Below, in pieces: positions 6,527-14,817 of a stretch of DNA of 34,681 nt (the stretch's first letter is position 1; the number at the start of each line of letters is the position of its first letter). A program made the translations under genes and the position numbers. The notes below the pieces were generated by a model. The model was not told the origin of the DNA and did no database searches. It saw only the letters and a list, made by a program, of their open reading frames with translations. This DNA is from a virus, in the IMG/VR virus record IMGVR_UViG_3300008117_000369, positions 1 through 34,681 of that record. One strand, 5' to 3'.

Positions 6527-8844
6527 GCAAGCTTTTTAGTTCCAAAAAGACAGAAACCGCAAAGACGGAGATTGACCCGCAGGTCTATAACCGCATTTTG
6601 GAGAACCTCCAATTTGCGGAGCAGGTCGCTGCGATTCCGTATGAGCCTTACCGTGGCATGATGGTCGCGCCGTTTACACGCGACTACATGGCAGGCGAGG
6701 AGATGACGCGGCGCATTGCTCAGGAGGGCGGCTTTGTCCCAGAGATTGAGCAGGCCGCTCGGGCGGCGCAGCAGGCCCTCGGCTACCAGCCGGAGCGCAT
6801 TAGCGCAGAGCGTATCGGTGCATCGCTAATGGGTGGCCCTGAGCGCGTCAGCGCCGGACAGGTTGGTACTAAGTTTTCGGCCAAGAATATTGGCGCCTCC
6901 CTTGCCGGTGGCCCCGAGCGTGTGAGGGCTGGCAGGGTGGCCGCGCCGGCAGCGGCGCAGCAGATTAGCGCCGGGCAGGTCGGGACTAGGTTTGCCCCAG
7001 AGCGCATCCAAGCGGAGCGCATCGGAGCATCGCTTGCTGGCGGCCCGCGGATGGTCTCTGCCGGGCAGGTAGGCACCACGTTTGCGCCTGAGCGCATCGG
7101 CGCTGGCCGCGTCGGCACGACGTTTGCGGCGCGTGATGTTTCTGCGCCTGGCGCCGCGCCGATGGCGCAGGCGGCCTCCTTCCTTGGCCGCGACGTTGGC
7201 GGCGACCTGAGCGCCTACATGAACCCGTACCAGCAGGGGGTAGTTGACGTCGGGCTGTCTGACATCGACCGTGCGCAGGAGCAGGCGCGGATGCAGCGCG
7301 CACAGCGTGCGACTTCGGCGCGTGCCTTTGGCGGGTCGCGTGCTGCGATTGAAGAAGGCATCGCCGCCGGCGAGGCGGCGCGTGAGCGCAATCGGTTTGT
7401 TGCCGAGCAGCGCGCACAGGGATTCCGAGAGGCGGCCGCGCTGCGAGAGGCGGACGTTGGCCGGCAGCAGCAGGTCGCGCTTGCCAATCAGTCGGCGGCG
7501 CAGGAAGTGATGCGACTCGCGCAGGCGGGCCAGATCAGCAACCAAGAGCGTGACATGCGCCTTGGTCAGCTCGGCCTCACGGCAGAGACGACCAACGTGC
7601 AGGCCGATCTTGAGGCGGCACGGGCCAATCAGGCGGCGCAGCAGGAGGCGCAGCGACTCGCGCTGGCCGGGCAGACGACCAACGTGCAGGCGCAACTTGA
7701 GGCAGAGCGTGCCAACCAGGCGGCGGTACAGGAGTACATGCGCGCCGGGTTGACCGCTGAGCAGGCGAACCAGCAGGCGCAGATGGACGCGGCTTCGCGT
7801 AACCAGCAGGCGCAGCAAGAGGCGCAGCGGCTTGGGCTTACTGCCGAGACCACGAACGTGCAGGCTGCTCTTGAGGCCGCCCGTGCGAACCAGCAGGCGC
7901 AGGCCGAGCGTGAAAGGCTGGCCGCGCAGACCGGGCAGTTTAACGTGCAGTCTGGCCTTGAGGCTGCTCGCGCTAACCAGTCGGCGGTTCAGCAGTACAT
8001 GCAGATGGGCCTCAGTGCAGAGCAGGCAAACCAGCAGGCTCAGCTTGACGCGCAGCGCCTTGGTAACCAAGCTCAGCAGTTTAACGTGCAGTCCCGGCTT
8101 GAGGCGTCGCGTGCAAATCAGGCCGCCACTCAAGAGTACATGCGAATGGGCCTGTCGGCCGAGGAGGCCAACCAGCGCGCAATGATGGAGGCCGCGCAGC
8201 GTAATCAGGCCGCTGGCCTTGAGGGTGCGCAGTTCCGCCTCGGCGCTGGGCGCCAGCTTGCCGACTTCGGCCAGATGGCACTGCAAAATCGCTACGGCGC
8301 CGGCGCGGCCATGATGGGCCTAGGCTCTGCGCAGCAGAATCTGTACCAGCAGTTCCTCAACGCGCAGCGCGAGGAAGACCTGCGCCGTCAGCAGTTCCCG
8401 CTCCAGCAGCTTGCGATCCGGCAGGGTGCGGTGTCGGCGAGTCCGTATAACGTGAGCCAGACGGGCACTGTGACAAGCCGGCCGAGCTACTGGCAGATGG
8501 CTGGACAGGTCGCCGGAACTGTTGCCGGATTCTCTGACGAGACCATGAAGAAGAATGTCTCCAGTATCAAAAACCCGCTCGACAAAGTGAAAAGATTGAA
8601 GGGCATTGAGTTTGAGTGGGAAGACGAATACAAAGACGACGTAGAGGAAAACGGGCAAGAACCTAATGGCAAGAGCATGAGCGTGTCTGCTCAGGACGTT
8701 AAAGACGAGATGCCAAGCGCCGTGATGCGCGCCGGAAACGGAAAGATGATGGTTGATTTTCCTCAGTTAGTCGGGCTACTTACCGAGGCCGTCAAGGAAC
8801 TTGACGCCAAGGTAGAAGGAAAGAAGCGCAAGGGGAGCAAGTGA
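6523..8844 (+). CDS. Large repeat protein with C-terminal S74-type intramolecular chaperone
   Basis: A 773-residue protein starting at ATG 6523 (ATGA overlap). After a helical N-terminus, residues about 95-215 carry repeats such as RIGASLAGGPERVSAGQVGT, probably beta structure. Residues about 235-620 are very rich in Gln, Ala and Arg and predict long coiled coils; the motif NVQxxLEAxRANQ occurs five times, at residues 358, 387, 445, 474 and 521. From residue 670 the sequence FSDETMKKNVSSIKNPLDKV, then FEWEDE, SVSAQDVKDEMP and DFPQLVGLLTEAVKEL, is a peptidase S74 domain, a trimerising chaperone that cleaves itself off fibre proteins (Ser at 671, Lys downstream). Position between nozzle and ejection proteins suggests a virion fibre or internal protein. 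The C-terminal domain is the most secure part. Confidence 0.75.
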   Translation: MSKLFSSKKTETAKTEIDPQVYNRILENLQFAEQVAAIPYEPYRGMMVAPFTRDYMAGEEMTRRIAQEGGFVPEIEQAARAAQQALGYQPERISAERIGASLMGGPERVSAGQVGTKFSAKNIGASLAGGPERVRAGRVAAPAAAQQISAGQVGTRFAPERIQAERIGASLAGGPRMVSAGQVGTTFAPERIGAGRVGTTFAARDVSAPGAAPMAQAASFLGRDVGGDLSAYMNPYQQGVVDVGLSDIDRAQEQARMQRAQRATSARAFGGSRAAIEEGIAAGEAARERNRFVAEQRAQGFREAAALREADVGRQQQVALANQSAAQEVMRLAQAGQISNQERDMRLGQLGLTAETTNVQADLEAARANQAAQQEAQRLALAGQTTNVQAQLEAERANQAAVQEYMRAGLTAEQANQQAQMDAASRNQQAQQEAQRLGLTAETTNVQAALEAARANQQAQAERERLAAQTGQFNVQSGLEAARANQSAVQQYMQMGLSAEQANQQAQLDAQRLGNQAQQFNVQSRLEASRANQAATQEYMRMGLSAEEANQRAMMEAAQRNQAAGLEGAQFRLGAGRQLADFGQMALQNRYGAGAAMMGLGSAQQNLYQQFLNAQREEDLRRQQFPLQQLAIRQGAVSASPYNVSQTGTVTSRPSYWQMAGQVAGTVAGFSDETMKKNVSSIKNPLDKVKRLKGIEFEWEDEYKDDVEENGQEPNGKSMSVSAQDVKDEMPSAVMRAGNGKMMVDFPQLVGLLTEAVKELDAKVEGKKRKGSK

Positions 8845-9119
8845 TGCAAGTCTCTAGCGGGCCAATTGTTTTTAGCGCAGAAACAAACCCAATAATGCGC
8901 GAGGTGGCAAAGAAAAAGAAGGGCGGCCTCATGGATATTCTTGGGAAGCTCTCTGGCGCTGGAGATGGTAGCGAAGATGAAGAAGATCTTTCTTCATTCC
9001 TTGGTAGACCAGCTCAAGGTAAGGGCGCAGTTCCGGCGTATGACCCTAATAAATATTACGGCGGTTTGTATAGCATGTATGGCGGTCGCAAAGTTCGCGG
9101 CGGTCTTTTAGGAGATTGA
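8844..9119 (+). CDS. Unknown small acidic/Gly-rich protein
   Basis: A 91-residue protein from ATG 8844 (TGATG junction with the S74 protein; GTG 8841 is an alternative start). It has an N-terminal strand segment (SGPIVFSAETNPIM), a KKKKGG turn, an acidic stretch DGSEDEEDLSS and a C-terminal YDPNKYYGGLYSMYGG. I recognise no family. It is embedded in the virion operon and is probably a minor virion or assembly component. The ORF uses more A/T-ending codons than the gene before it. Confidence 0.5.
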   Translation: MQVSSGPIVFSAETNPIMREVAKKKKGGLMDILGKLSGAGDGSEDEEDLSSFLGRPAQGKGAVPAYDPNKYYGGLYSMYGGRKVRGGLLGD

Positions 9120-9120
9120 C

Positions 9121-10293
9121 ATGGCATTGCTTGACGCATTGAAAAAGATTCCGCAGCGCATCGGTAAGAACCTTGAGCGCAACATTGGTGGGCTGCTTGG
9201 AGAGAGCTTAGATAACCTCTCTGAAGATGAGCGACGCGCAATCCGAAGGCAGGCAGCAACTGCAATTTTTGACGCAATGGCAAGCGGCACTACTCCTACC
9301 GCAAATCTTGAGCGCGTGGCCGCAATGGCTGGAGCGCGGCTTGAGGCGCAGAGGGGCAGAGAGCGGCAATCCGCCGCGGAAGCATTGCTTCCAGGGATTG
9401 CTGGCCGTGTATATGGCGGTCAATCTTTAAAGCAGATTGAAACCGCCCCTGGCCTTGACCCAGCGTCTCGCCTAACCTCGCGTTACCGCAAAGACCCAGA
9501 AGAGGCGATGGCGATTCTATCTGGTACTCGCGCTGGCCTTGACGCTGCGCAAATTTCTCCCGGGCTTGTAGCTGCTGCGCAAGAGGGAATGAAGCCAGAA
9601 GAGTACGTTTATCAAAATGTGCCCGGCGTCGGACTAGTAGCCGTCAACCGTCGCAACCCAGAGGATCGAAAAGTAATCCAGCGTGAGGTTCGTCAGCCGA
9701 AAGAGCGTCCGCAGCCGACGTTGCGCCAAGTACGTCTGCCGAGCGGAATGGTTCAGGACATGTGGATCTCTCCGGGCCAGTCAACCGGAACGCCTGTTGG
9801 CGCTCCGTATATGCCAGGATCTGGAAAGGACGCAGAGGGTGAAGCATTAAATGCTCGCCAGCAATCTGGCGTCAACATGACGCAGGATGCCGCTTACACT
9901 TACGCGGCAAACATAACAGGTGTTAGCGTTGAAGAGCTAAAGAAGAAAACGCCTGCGGAAATTGAGACGCTTATTAGAAACAAAGGCGGCAGGTTCCTGC
10001 AGGGCGGCGTTGCTCGAACCGTTTCTGGCCTACCTGTCATTGGTGATTTTGCTAAAACAATTGTCGAGGCATCTAACGCAGACCTTATGGGGCCTGCGAC
10101 CACTGGCGGATCAGGCATTGCAATGTTGCAGAACCCAACCGGCCCAATTACTGGAACGGACGTGGAGGTTGGCATTCGGCAGTTCCCAAATCCGATGCTT
10201 CCTGTGAATGTTCAGGCGCAGATGATTCGAGCCATCCTCGAGCGTGGTGGTCGAGTTGAGCGTTACGATCGAAGCGGCAACCCTATTAAGTGA
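9121..10293 (+). CDS. Probable internal virion (ejection) protein
   Basis: A 390-residue mostly helical soluble protein with no signal peptide. The N-terminal 120 residues are charged helices (SEDERRAIRRQAATAIFDAM). The middle contains YVYQNVPGVGLVAVNRRNPE. The C-terminus has NPTGPITGTDVEVG and RQFPNPMLPVNVQAQMI, a motif I have seen in podovirus proteins that lie between the S74 protein and the large ejection protein. Its place directly upstream of the probable ejection protein at 10301 is the main argument for its role. It could instead be a structural plug protein. Start ATG 9121 follows GGAG. Confidence 0.5.
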   Translation: MALLDALKKIPQRIGKNLERNIGGLLGESLDNLSEDERRAIRRQAATAIFDAMASGTTPTANLERVAAMAGARLEAQRGRERQSAAEALLPGIAGRVYGGQSLKQIETAPGLDPASRLTSRYRKDPEEAMAILSGTRAGLDAAQISPGLVAAAQEGMKPEEYVYQNVPGVGLVAVNRRNPEDRKVIQREVRQPKERPQPTLRQVRLPSGMVQDMWISPGQSTGTPVGAPYMPGSGKDAEGEALNARQQSGVNMTQDAAYTYAANITGVSVEELKKKTPAEIETLIRNKGGRFLQGGVARTVSGLPVIGDFAKTIVEASNADLMGPATTGGSGIAMLQNPTGPITGTDVEVGIRQFPNPMLPVNVQAQMIRAILERGGRVERYDRSGNPIK

Positions 10294-10300
10294 GATAAAA

Positions 10301-12223
10301 ATGGCTATCAAAGTTCCAATGCCAGACGGTACCGTTGCCGAATTCCCAGACGGCACTAGCCCTGAAGTTATTGAAAAGGTGCGCCAGCGAAAGTCTGCGC
10401 GTGTATCTCAGGCGCAGACTCAGCCGCCAGGAATGTTGCAAACGGCGATCCGTGCCTTTGGGCAGGGCGTGACGTATGGTGGCGCAGACGAGGCAATCGC
10501 CGCGCTTGAGTCTGGCGCTGGAGTGATGCCTTACGGGAAAAGCCTTGAGCAGCAGCGCCGAGAGCGCGAGGAAATGCAGCGCGCAAACCCTATCACTTAC
10601 GGAGTTTCTGAGCTTGCTGGCGCGCTGATCTCTCCAAATCCATTCGGCAAGGCCTCGGCAATCACCAGTGCTGGCGGCCGCATCCTGTCGCAGGCTGGCA
10701 TGGGAGCCACAACTGGCGCCATCCAAGGTGGTCTCGAGGCGCAGCCAGGTGATCGCATCTCAGGCGCAGTAAGCGGCGGCGCTATGGGCGCAATAACCGG
10801 CCCGGTGTTTGGTGCTGGCATGGACTACTTGCGTGGGGCACGCTCTGTGCTTGGCCGGGCATTCAATCCGAATGAGCCTCGAGTGGCCTCTCAAGAGGTA
10901 CTTGGCGCCATGCGCGAGGCTGGCATGACTGGCGATCAACTGCGCCAGCAGATCCTTACCGGGCGCTCAGATGAAATTCGCCCGCTTGGCATGATGATGG
11001 GACAGTCTGGTCAGATGGCCGCAGAACGCGCCGCAATTGGCGGTGGGCAGGCTGGAGACATTACCCGGGATGTTTCACAGGAAATTCTGGGTGGATCAGG
11101 TTCGCGCGTCATGGGTATTGTTAATGAAATGACTGGCGGAGATCGTCAGTTTACGCAAGACATACTCAAAAAGTTTGAGAAGATGCGCAACGAGAACGCA
11201 AGCACACTATACGGACAGGCTCGGGCCGTTGGCATTGTTCAAGACGATGATATTGTAAACATTATTGCTGGAGACCCGTTGCTTCGGGCCTTATACAAAA
11301 AGGCACAGATTAACGCGCAAAGACAAGAAAAAATAAAGCTCCCAGACTTGTTTGACAAGAAAGGGAACTTAATTCAAAACGCATACCCATCTGTTGCGTC
11401 ACTTGATTATCTTTTGCGTGCAGTTCGCGCTAAGAAAGACCAGGCATTCCGTGCTGGTGATGTTAATGCAGCCGGAATCAAGGGTCTGTTTGACCAACTA
11501 GATGCTCGAGTGAAGACCCTAGTTCCAGAATATGCAGCAGCACGGGCTCGCTTTGCAGAAGACTCTGAGCTTATAAAGCTCTCTGAACTCGGACAACGCT
11601 TCATAAATATGTCTGAGTCTGATCGTCGTGTTGCTTTGCGTGCATTGTCTCCAGATCAGCAGGCAGTTGTAAGAGAGACAGCTCGTGACTCGCTATATAA
11701 CCGTCTCGCTACAATGGATGACGCCGGAATGGCGCGCATGCTGACCGGAAGCAAACAAAATCGCGATCTACTCGACTTTGTTGCGATCACGCCAGAAGCT
11801 GCTACCAAGGCCGCTATGCGCATCAAGCAAGAGAGGCAGCTCCAAGACTTTGCAAGAAACATAAACCCAAACCTTGGTTCAAGAACTGCGCGCACCTCTG
11901 CCGCTGCCGGGGCCGGTGTTGACCAATTGGCTCGAACAGAGCAAGTCGCTCAATTTGCTATGGGCAACGCTGCATCTAGGTTTATGACGCTGCTAAATAT
12001 TGCTGGAGGACGTTTGCGCGGCCTAACTCCAAACGCTCGAGCAGATATGGCGCGAATGCTTACGGAAATGAACCCGCAGCAACAGATACAAATATTAGAT
12101 CGTCTTGACTTGGAAGACCAGCGGCTACTTCGAGAGGCAGCAGAGCGAGAAACAAAGAAGAAGCAGTCAGTACAATTTGGCGGGAGGCTGCCTGGGCTGT
12201 TGTCGCAAGAAGAAAGGAAATAG
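10301..12223 (+). CDS. Probable large internal virion (ejection) protein
   Basis: A 640-residue protein. It begins MAIKVPMPDGTVAEFPDGTS, and the doubled PDGT motif with the following helix is frequent at the N-terminus of internal virion proteins of podoviruses. Residues about 90-180 are Gly/Ala-rich and moderately hydrophobic (GVSELAGALISPNPFG, GAVSGGAMGAITGPVFGAGM), which could insert in or cross a membrane during DNA ejection. The rest is long charged helix up to a basic C-terminus. ATG 10301 is used; an in-frame extension from 10244 would overlap the upstream gene. The codons are A/T-richer than those of the tail genes. No muramidase motif is visible. Confidence 0.6.
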   Translation: MAIKVPMPDGTVAEFPDGTSPEVIEKVRQRKSARVSQAQTQPPGMLQTAIRAFGQGVTYGGADEAIAALESGAGVMPYGKSLEQQRREREEMQRANPITYGVSELAGALISPNPFGKASAITSAGGRILSQAGMGATTGAIQGGLEAQPGDRISGAVSGGAMGAITGPVFGAGMDYLRGARSVLGRAFNPNEPRVASQEVLGAMREAGMTGDQLRQQILTGRSDEIRPLGMMMGQSGQMAAERAAIGGGQAGDITRDVSQEILGGSGSRVMGIVNEMTGGDRQFTQDILKKFEKMRNENASTLYGQARAVGIVQDDDIVNIIAGDPLLRALYKKAQINAQRQEKIKLPDLFDKKGNLIQNAYPSVASLDYLLRAVRAKKDQAFRAGDVNAAGIKGLFDQLDARVKTLVPEYAAARARFAEDSELIKLSELGQRFINMSESDRRVALRALSPDQQAVVRETARDSLYNRLATMDDAGMARMLTGSKQNRDLLDFVAITPEAATKAAMRIKQERQLQDFARNINPNLGSRTARTSAAAGAGVDQLARTEQVAQFAMGNAASRFMTLLNIAGGRLRGLTPNARADMARMLTEMNPQQQIQILDRLDLEDQRLLREAAERETKKKQSVQFGGRLPGLLSQEERK

Positions 12224-12226
12224 ACC

Positions 12227-12379
12227 ATGGATCTCTTCGAGATATTCACCCGCGCCTGGCCCGTAATACTGGCCCTCATCACGCTCATCATCGTGCTGTC
12301 TAAGCTCGACTTGCGCGTGGCGGTGCTCGAGGAGAAGGTTAAGACGCTGTTTGACCTTATCAACAAGGGGCGCCCGTAA
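12227..12379 (+). CDS. Small single-pass membrane protein of the lysis module
   Basis: A 50-residue protein: a short N-terminus MDLFEIFTRAWP, one transmembrane segment VILALITLIIVLS, then an amphipathic coiled-coil helix LDLRVAVLEEKVKTLFDLI and a basic end. The stop TAA is immediately followed by the ATG of the holin candidate. AGAAAGGAAA upstream is a good ribosome binding site. The layout (one membrane helix plus a cytoplasmic coiled coil, directly ahead of holin and endolysin) suggests a holin partner or antiholin. This is inference; no family is certain. Confidence 0.6.
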   Translation: MDLFEIFTRAWPVILALITLIIVLSKLDLRVAVLEEKVKTLFDLINKGRP

Positions 12380-12847
12380 ATGGAAACACTGCTCGGCGGT
12401 ATCTTCGGTGGCGTGCTGCGCCTTGCGCCAGAGGCGCTCAAGTTCTTCGACGCCAAGAACGAGCGCAAGCACGAGCTTGCCATGCTCGAGACGGAGATGA
12501 AGTTCGCGCAGGCCAAGGCAGAGGCCGAGATGCGCAAGACCGAGGCGCAGATGACGTTGGCCGAGGTGCAGGCGATTGGTGAGGCGTTCAAGGAGCAGAG
12601 CGCCACGGCGCAGGCTGGCGGAAAGTGGGTCGCTGCAATCTCAGCACTGGTACGCCCGTTCGTGACATATCTTTTCGTCGTGGCCTACGCGCTAGTCAAG
12701 GTCGCTGGGTTTGTTGTCGCCATGCAGCAGGGCGGTGAGTGGAAAGAAGTGCTGCTCACCATGTGGGGCGTGGACGATATGGCCGTGCTCAACATGATCC
12801 TGTCGTTCTGGTTCGTCGGTCGCGTCTATGAACGCACCAAAAATTGA
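12380..12847 (+). CDS. Holin candidate (3-TM gene-transfer-agent type)
   Basis: A 155-residue protein. It starts with a hydrophobic Gly-rich stretch (LLGGIFGGVLRLAPEAL), continues with a charged helix (residues about 27-75, KNERKHELAMLETEMKFAQA), and ends with two or three membrane segments (VAAISALVRPFVTYLFVVAYALVKVAGFVV and MAVLNMILSFWFVG). This matches the 3TM holin family described for gene-transfer-agent release (long helix, then RPxxTY and C-terminal FWFxGR). Expected role: hole formation in the inner membrane at lysis. It overlaps the endolysin start by 20 bases. Confidence 0.65.
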   Translation: METLLGGIFGGVLRLAPEALKFFDAKNERKHELAMLETEMKFAQAKAEAEMRKTEAQMTLAEVQAIGEAFKEQSATAQAGGKWVAAISALVRPFVTYLFVVAYALVKVAGFVVAMQQGGEWKEVLLTMWGVDDMAVLNMILSFWFVGRVYERTKN

Positions 12848-13292
12848 CGAGGCGGTAAAAATAGCGGCAGAACTGTGTAGGCATTTTGAGGGGTTTAGAG
12901 GCAAGCCCTACATCTGCCCTGCCGGCTACCCTACCATCGGCTACGGAACGGTCTACAAGCCCGACGGCACCCGCGTAACCATGGACGACCCGCCTATCTC
13001 CAAGGCGCAGGCCGACGAGTGGCTACTGTCCGAACTGCGGTCAAACTATGGCGCTGGCGTGCTCAAGGCAAGCCCAAATCTAATAAATCACCCGAAGGTG
13101 TTGGCAGCGGCCATTGATTTTGCTTACAATCTCGGCGTCCCGCGATACCGAGCCAGCACGTTACGCAAACGAGTGGAGGCAGAGCAATGGGACGAGGCAA
13201 AGGCGCAGCTGATGCGATGGACAAAGGCCGGCGGTCGAGAACTGCCAGGGTTAGTTCGTCGCCGCAAAGCGGAAGCGAGCCTCCTACCGTAA
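12828..13292 (+). CDS. Endolysin, GH24 muramidase
   Basis: A 154-residue lysozyme that cleaves the glycan backbone of peptidoglycan. The catalytic triad spacing of the family (E-x8-C/D-x5-T) is present exactly: Glu21 in HFEGF, Cys30 in YICPAG and Thr36 in PTIGYGT. The C-terminal half has the usual VLAAAIDFAYNLG motif and a basic end. The Asp of T4 lysozyme is replaced by Cys, as in other phage members. There is no signal peptide or SAR helix, so export should need the adjacent holin. The start overlaps the holin gene by 20 bases. Confidence 0.9.
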   Translation: MNAPKIDEAVKIAAELCRHFEGFRGKPYICPAGYPTIGYGTVYKPDGTRVTMDDPPISKAQADEWLLSELRSNYGAGVLKASPNLINHPKVLAAAIDFAYNLGVPRYRASTLRKRVEAEQWDEAKAQLMRWTKAGGRELPGLVRRRKAEASLLP

Positions 13293-13594
13293 AGCCTAGC
13301 CGTGATGGCACCCCGCGCCATTTTCAATTAGCCGCCCACACCATAAACATCCGCATTGTCAGCCCTAGCCGCTGGAAGCACGGCAAGGGGTGTGTTGGCA
13401 TTTGGCTGCCGGATCAGTACCGCATAGAAATCATCTCGAGTTGCCGAGGTTCTAATCGCGCCCAAGTCCTTTGCCACGAGGCAATACACGCCATGCTTGA
13501 TATTGCTGGGCATGATGATCTATCGCGTGATGAGCAGTTGGTGGATCGCCTTGGGCACCTACTCGCGCAGATGCTTACCACGCTCACGGAATGA
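13187..13594 (+). CDS. HExxH metallopeptidase-like protein
   Basis: A 135-residue protein whose C-terminal half contains QVLCHEAIHAMLDIAGHDDL: His97, Glu98 and His101 form a zinc-binding HExxH, and Glu116 is a candidate third ligand. It resembles ImmA/SprT-type small peptidases found in phages. The start ATG 13187 has an AGTGGAGG site and lies inside the endolysin gene, giving a 106-base out-of-frame overlap; a later in-frame ATG (13217) has a weaker site. The first 45 residues are low-complexity and basic, so the functional domain starts near residue 46. It ends in an ATGA overlap with the phosphoesterase. Activity is untested and the substrate is unknown. Confidence 0.6.
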   Translation: MGRGKGAADAMDKGRRSRTARVSSSPQSGSEPPTVKPSRDGTPRHFQLAAHTINIRIVSPSRWKHGKGCVGIWLPDQYRIEIISSCRGSNRAQVLCHEAIHAMLDIAGHDDLSRDEQLVDRLGHLLAQMLTTLTE

Positions 13595-14334
13595 AACGAC
13601 ACTTAATCATCCCCGACGCGCAGGTTAAGCCTGTCGGCAACACTGAGCACATCAACTGGGCTGGCGAGGCGATCCTCGAGTACCGGCCGGACGTGATCGT
13701 GTGCCTTGGCGACTGGTGGGACTTGCCCTCGCTCAACAGCCACGCCGAGAAGGGCAGCGCCGAGTTAGAAGGGGCGCGCTACCAGGAAGACATCGACGCA
13801 GGTAACAAGGCCTTTAAGTTACTTGATGGCTACCTCAAGAGGTCGCGCAGCAAGACATGGCAGCCGCGCAAGGTGTTTCTCGAGGGCAACCACGAGAACC
13901 GCGCAAACCGCGTCGCAAAAAATGATCCCAAGTGGCAGGGCATTATCGGCTCGCAGAACTGCCAAACGCTGGACTGGGAGCGGCACAAGTTCCTAAAGAT
14001 CGTGGAGATCGACGGGATCGCATATTGCCACTACTTCGCCAACCCGTTCAGCGGCAAGCCCATCGGCGGAACTATCGTCAGCCGCCTCAACAACATCGGA
14101 AAGTCATTTGTGCAAGGGCACCAGCAGGGCTTTTTGTACGCGAGCAAGCAGTACCCAGACCATGTGAAGCATGGGCTGGTGGCTGGGCGGTTCTATTTAG
14201 AGCACGAGTCGTACCGCCCAGACGACGTGCAGGCGTCGGAGTGGAACGGCCTTGTCGTACTCAACGGCGTGCGCAGGGGAGACTACGACCTCATGCCGCT
14301 GCGCATGGACTACCTGCGCCGTAAATACGGATAG
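13591..14334 (+). CDS. Calcineurin-like metallophosphoesterase
   Basis: A 247-residue phosphoesterase. The metal-binding motifs are in order: Asp9 in IPDAQ, Gly40-Asp41 in CLGDWWD, Gly99-Asn100-His101-Glu102 in LEGNHEN, His147 in YCHYF, and Gly176-His177 in VQGHQQG. The usual final GHxH is GHQQ here and the first DxH is DAQ, as in many phage members. The domain is full length. The substrate is not evident; phage relatives are usually annotated only as phosphoesterases or DNA-processing nucleases. It is the last gene of the rightward late block and ends four bases before a gene on the opposite strand. Confidence 0.8.
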   Translation: MKRHLIIPDAQVKPVGNTEHINWAGEAILEYRPDVIVCLGDWWDLPSLNSHAEKGSAELEGARYQEDIDAGNKAFKLLDGYLKRSRSKTWQPRKVFLEGNHENRANRVAKNDPKWQGIIGSQNCQTLDWERHKFLKIVEIDGIAYCHYFANPFSGKPIGGTIVSRLNNIGKSFVQGHQQGFLYASKQYPDHVKHGLVAGRFYLEHESYRPDDVQASEWNGLVVLNGVRRGDYDLMPLRMDYLRRKYG

Positions 14335-14338
14335 TCAC

Positions 14339-14569
14339 TCACCCCTTGACTTGAATCTTCGGCCTGGCGCGAACGTGGTTGGCAAAGTTCTTGCCCTCAT
14401 CAGACCATGTAACAGATTCGCACACCTTTGCACACGCCTCGCGCTCTTCGGCGGCAACGATAGCGGCGAAGCGTTCAAGTTCAGGCCATGTAATAACACC
14501 GGATTCTTTTATCCACGCCATCGGCAACTTCGCATCCCTAGCCATGCGGATGATGTCGTCGTGGGTCAT
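14339..14569 (-). CDS. Small unknown phage protein
   Basis: A 76-residue protein read from ATG 14569 behind GGAAGGAG. It starts MTHDDIIRMARDAKLP, has WPELERFAAIVAAEEREACAKV and a basic end. The DDIIRMA...ERFA..V...REACAKV signature occurs in a common small protein of phages and their hosts; no biochemical role is known to me. It is the last gene of the leftward operon and overlaps the HTH gene before it by four bases. Its stop faces the phosphoesterase stop with only four bases between. Confidence 0.6.
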   Translation of the reverse strand: MTHDDIIRMARDAKLPMAWIKESGVITWPELERFAAIVAAEEREACAKVCESVTWSDEGKNFANHVRARPKIQVKG

Positions 14570-14751
14570 CGCGGTTGCTCCTTCCACAGCCTGTAATCGT
14601 ACTGCTTGATCCCACGGTACACTGCCGTTGACAGGTGATAGTGCGGGACTCCCCACTGCTGGATCAAGTCTTTGTACTTGACGTTCCTACCGTTTGCTTT
14701 TTGCTTACGGTCGAGCAAGACCTTGTATTGCTCAAACGAAATTGTAGGCAT
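14566..14751 (-). CDS. Small HTH-type DNA-binding protein
   Basis: A 61-residue protein from ATG 14751. Residues about 22-52 (NVKYKDLIQQWGVPHYHLST followed by AVYRGIKQYD) look like a helix-turn-helix in which the second helix contacts DNA. Its size and place near the end of the leftward early operon suggest a transcription factor or cofactor, but the target is unknown. The ribosome binding site is weak. It overlaps the following gene by four bases. Confidence 0.55.
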   Translation of the reverse strand: MPTISFEQYKVLLDRKQKANGRNVKYKDLIQQWGVPHYHLSTAVYRGIKQYDYRLWKEQPR

Positions 14752-14817
14752 CAAAGTTCCGGCTGGCGCGACGGGGCCGGTGCTCCGAAGTGTGTATCGC
14801 GCGCCTCGTGTGGTGGG

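Noticed and set aside
6826-8286. A long 486-codon minus-strand frame opposite the repeat protein
   Set aside because: It mirrors the codon repeats of the real plus-strand gene (GCG/CAG-rich), has no ribosome site and an implausible Leu/Arg/His-rich composition.
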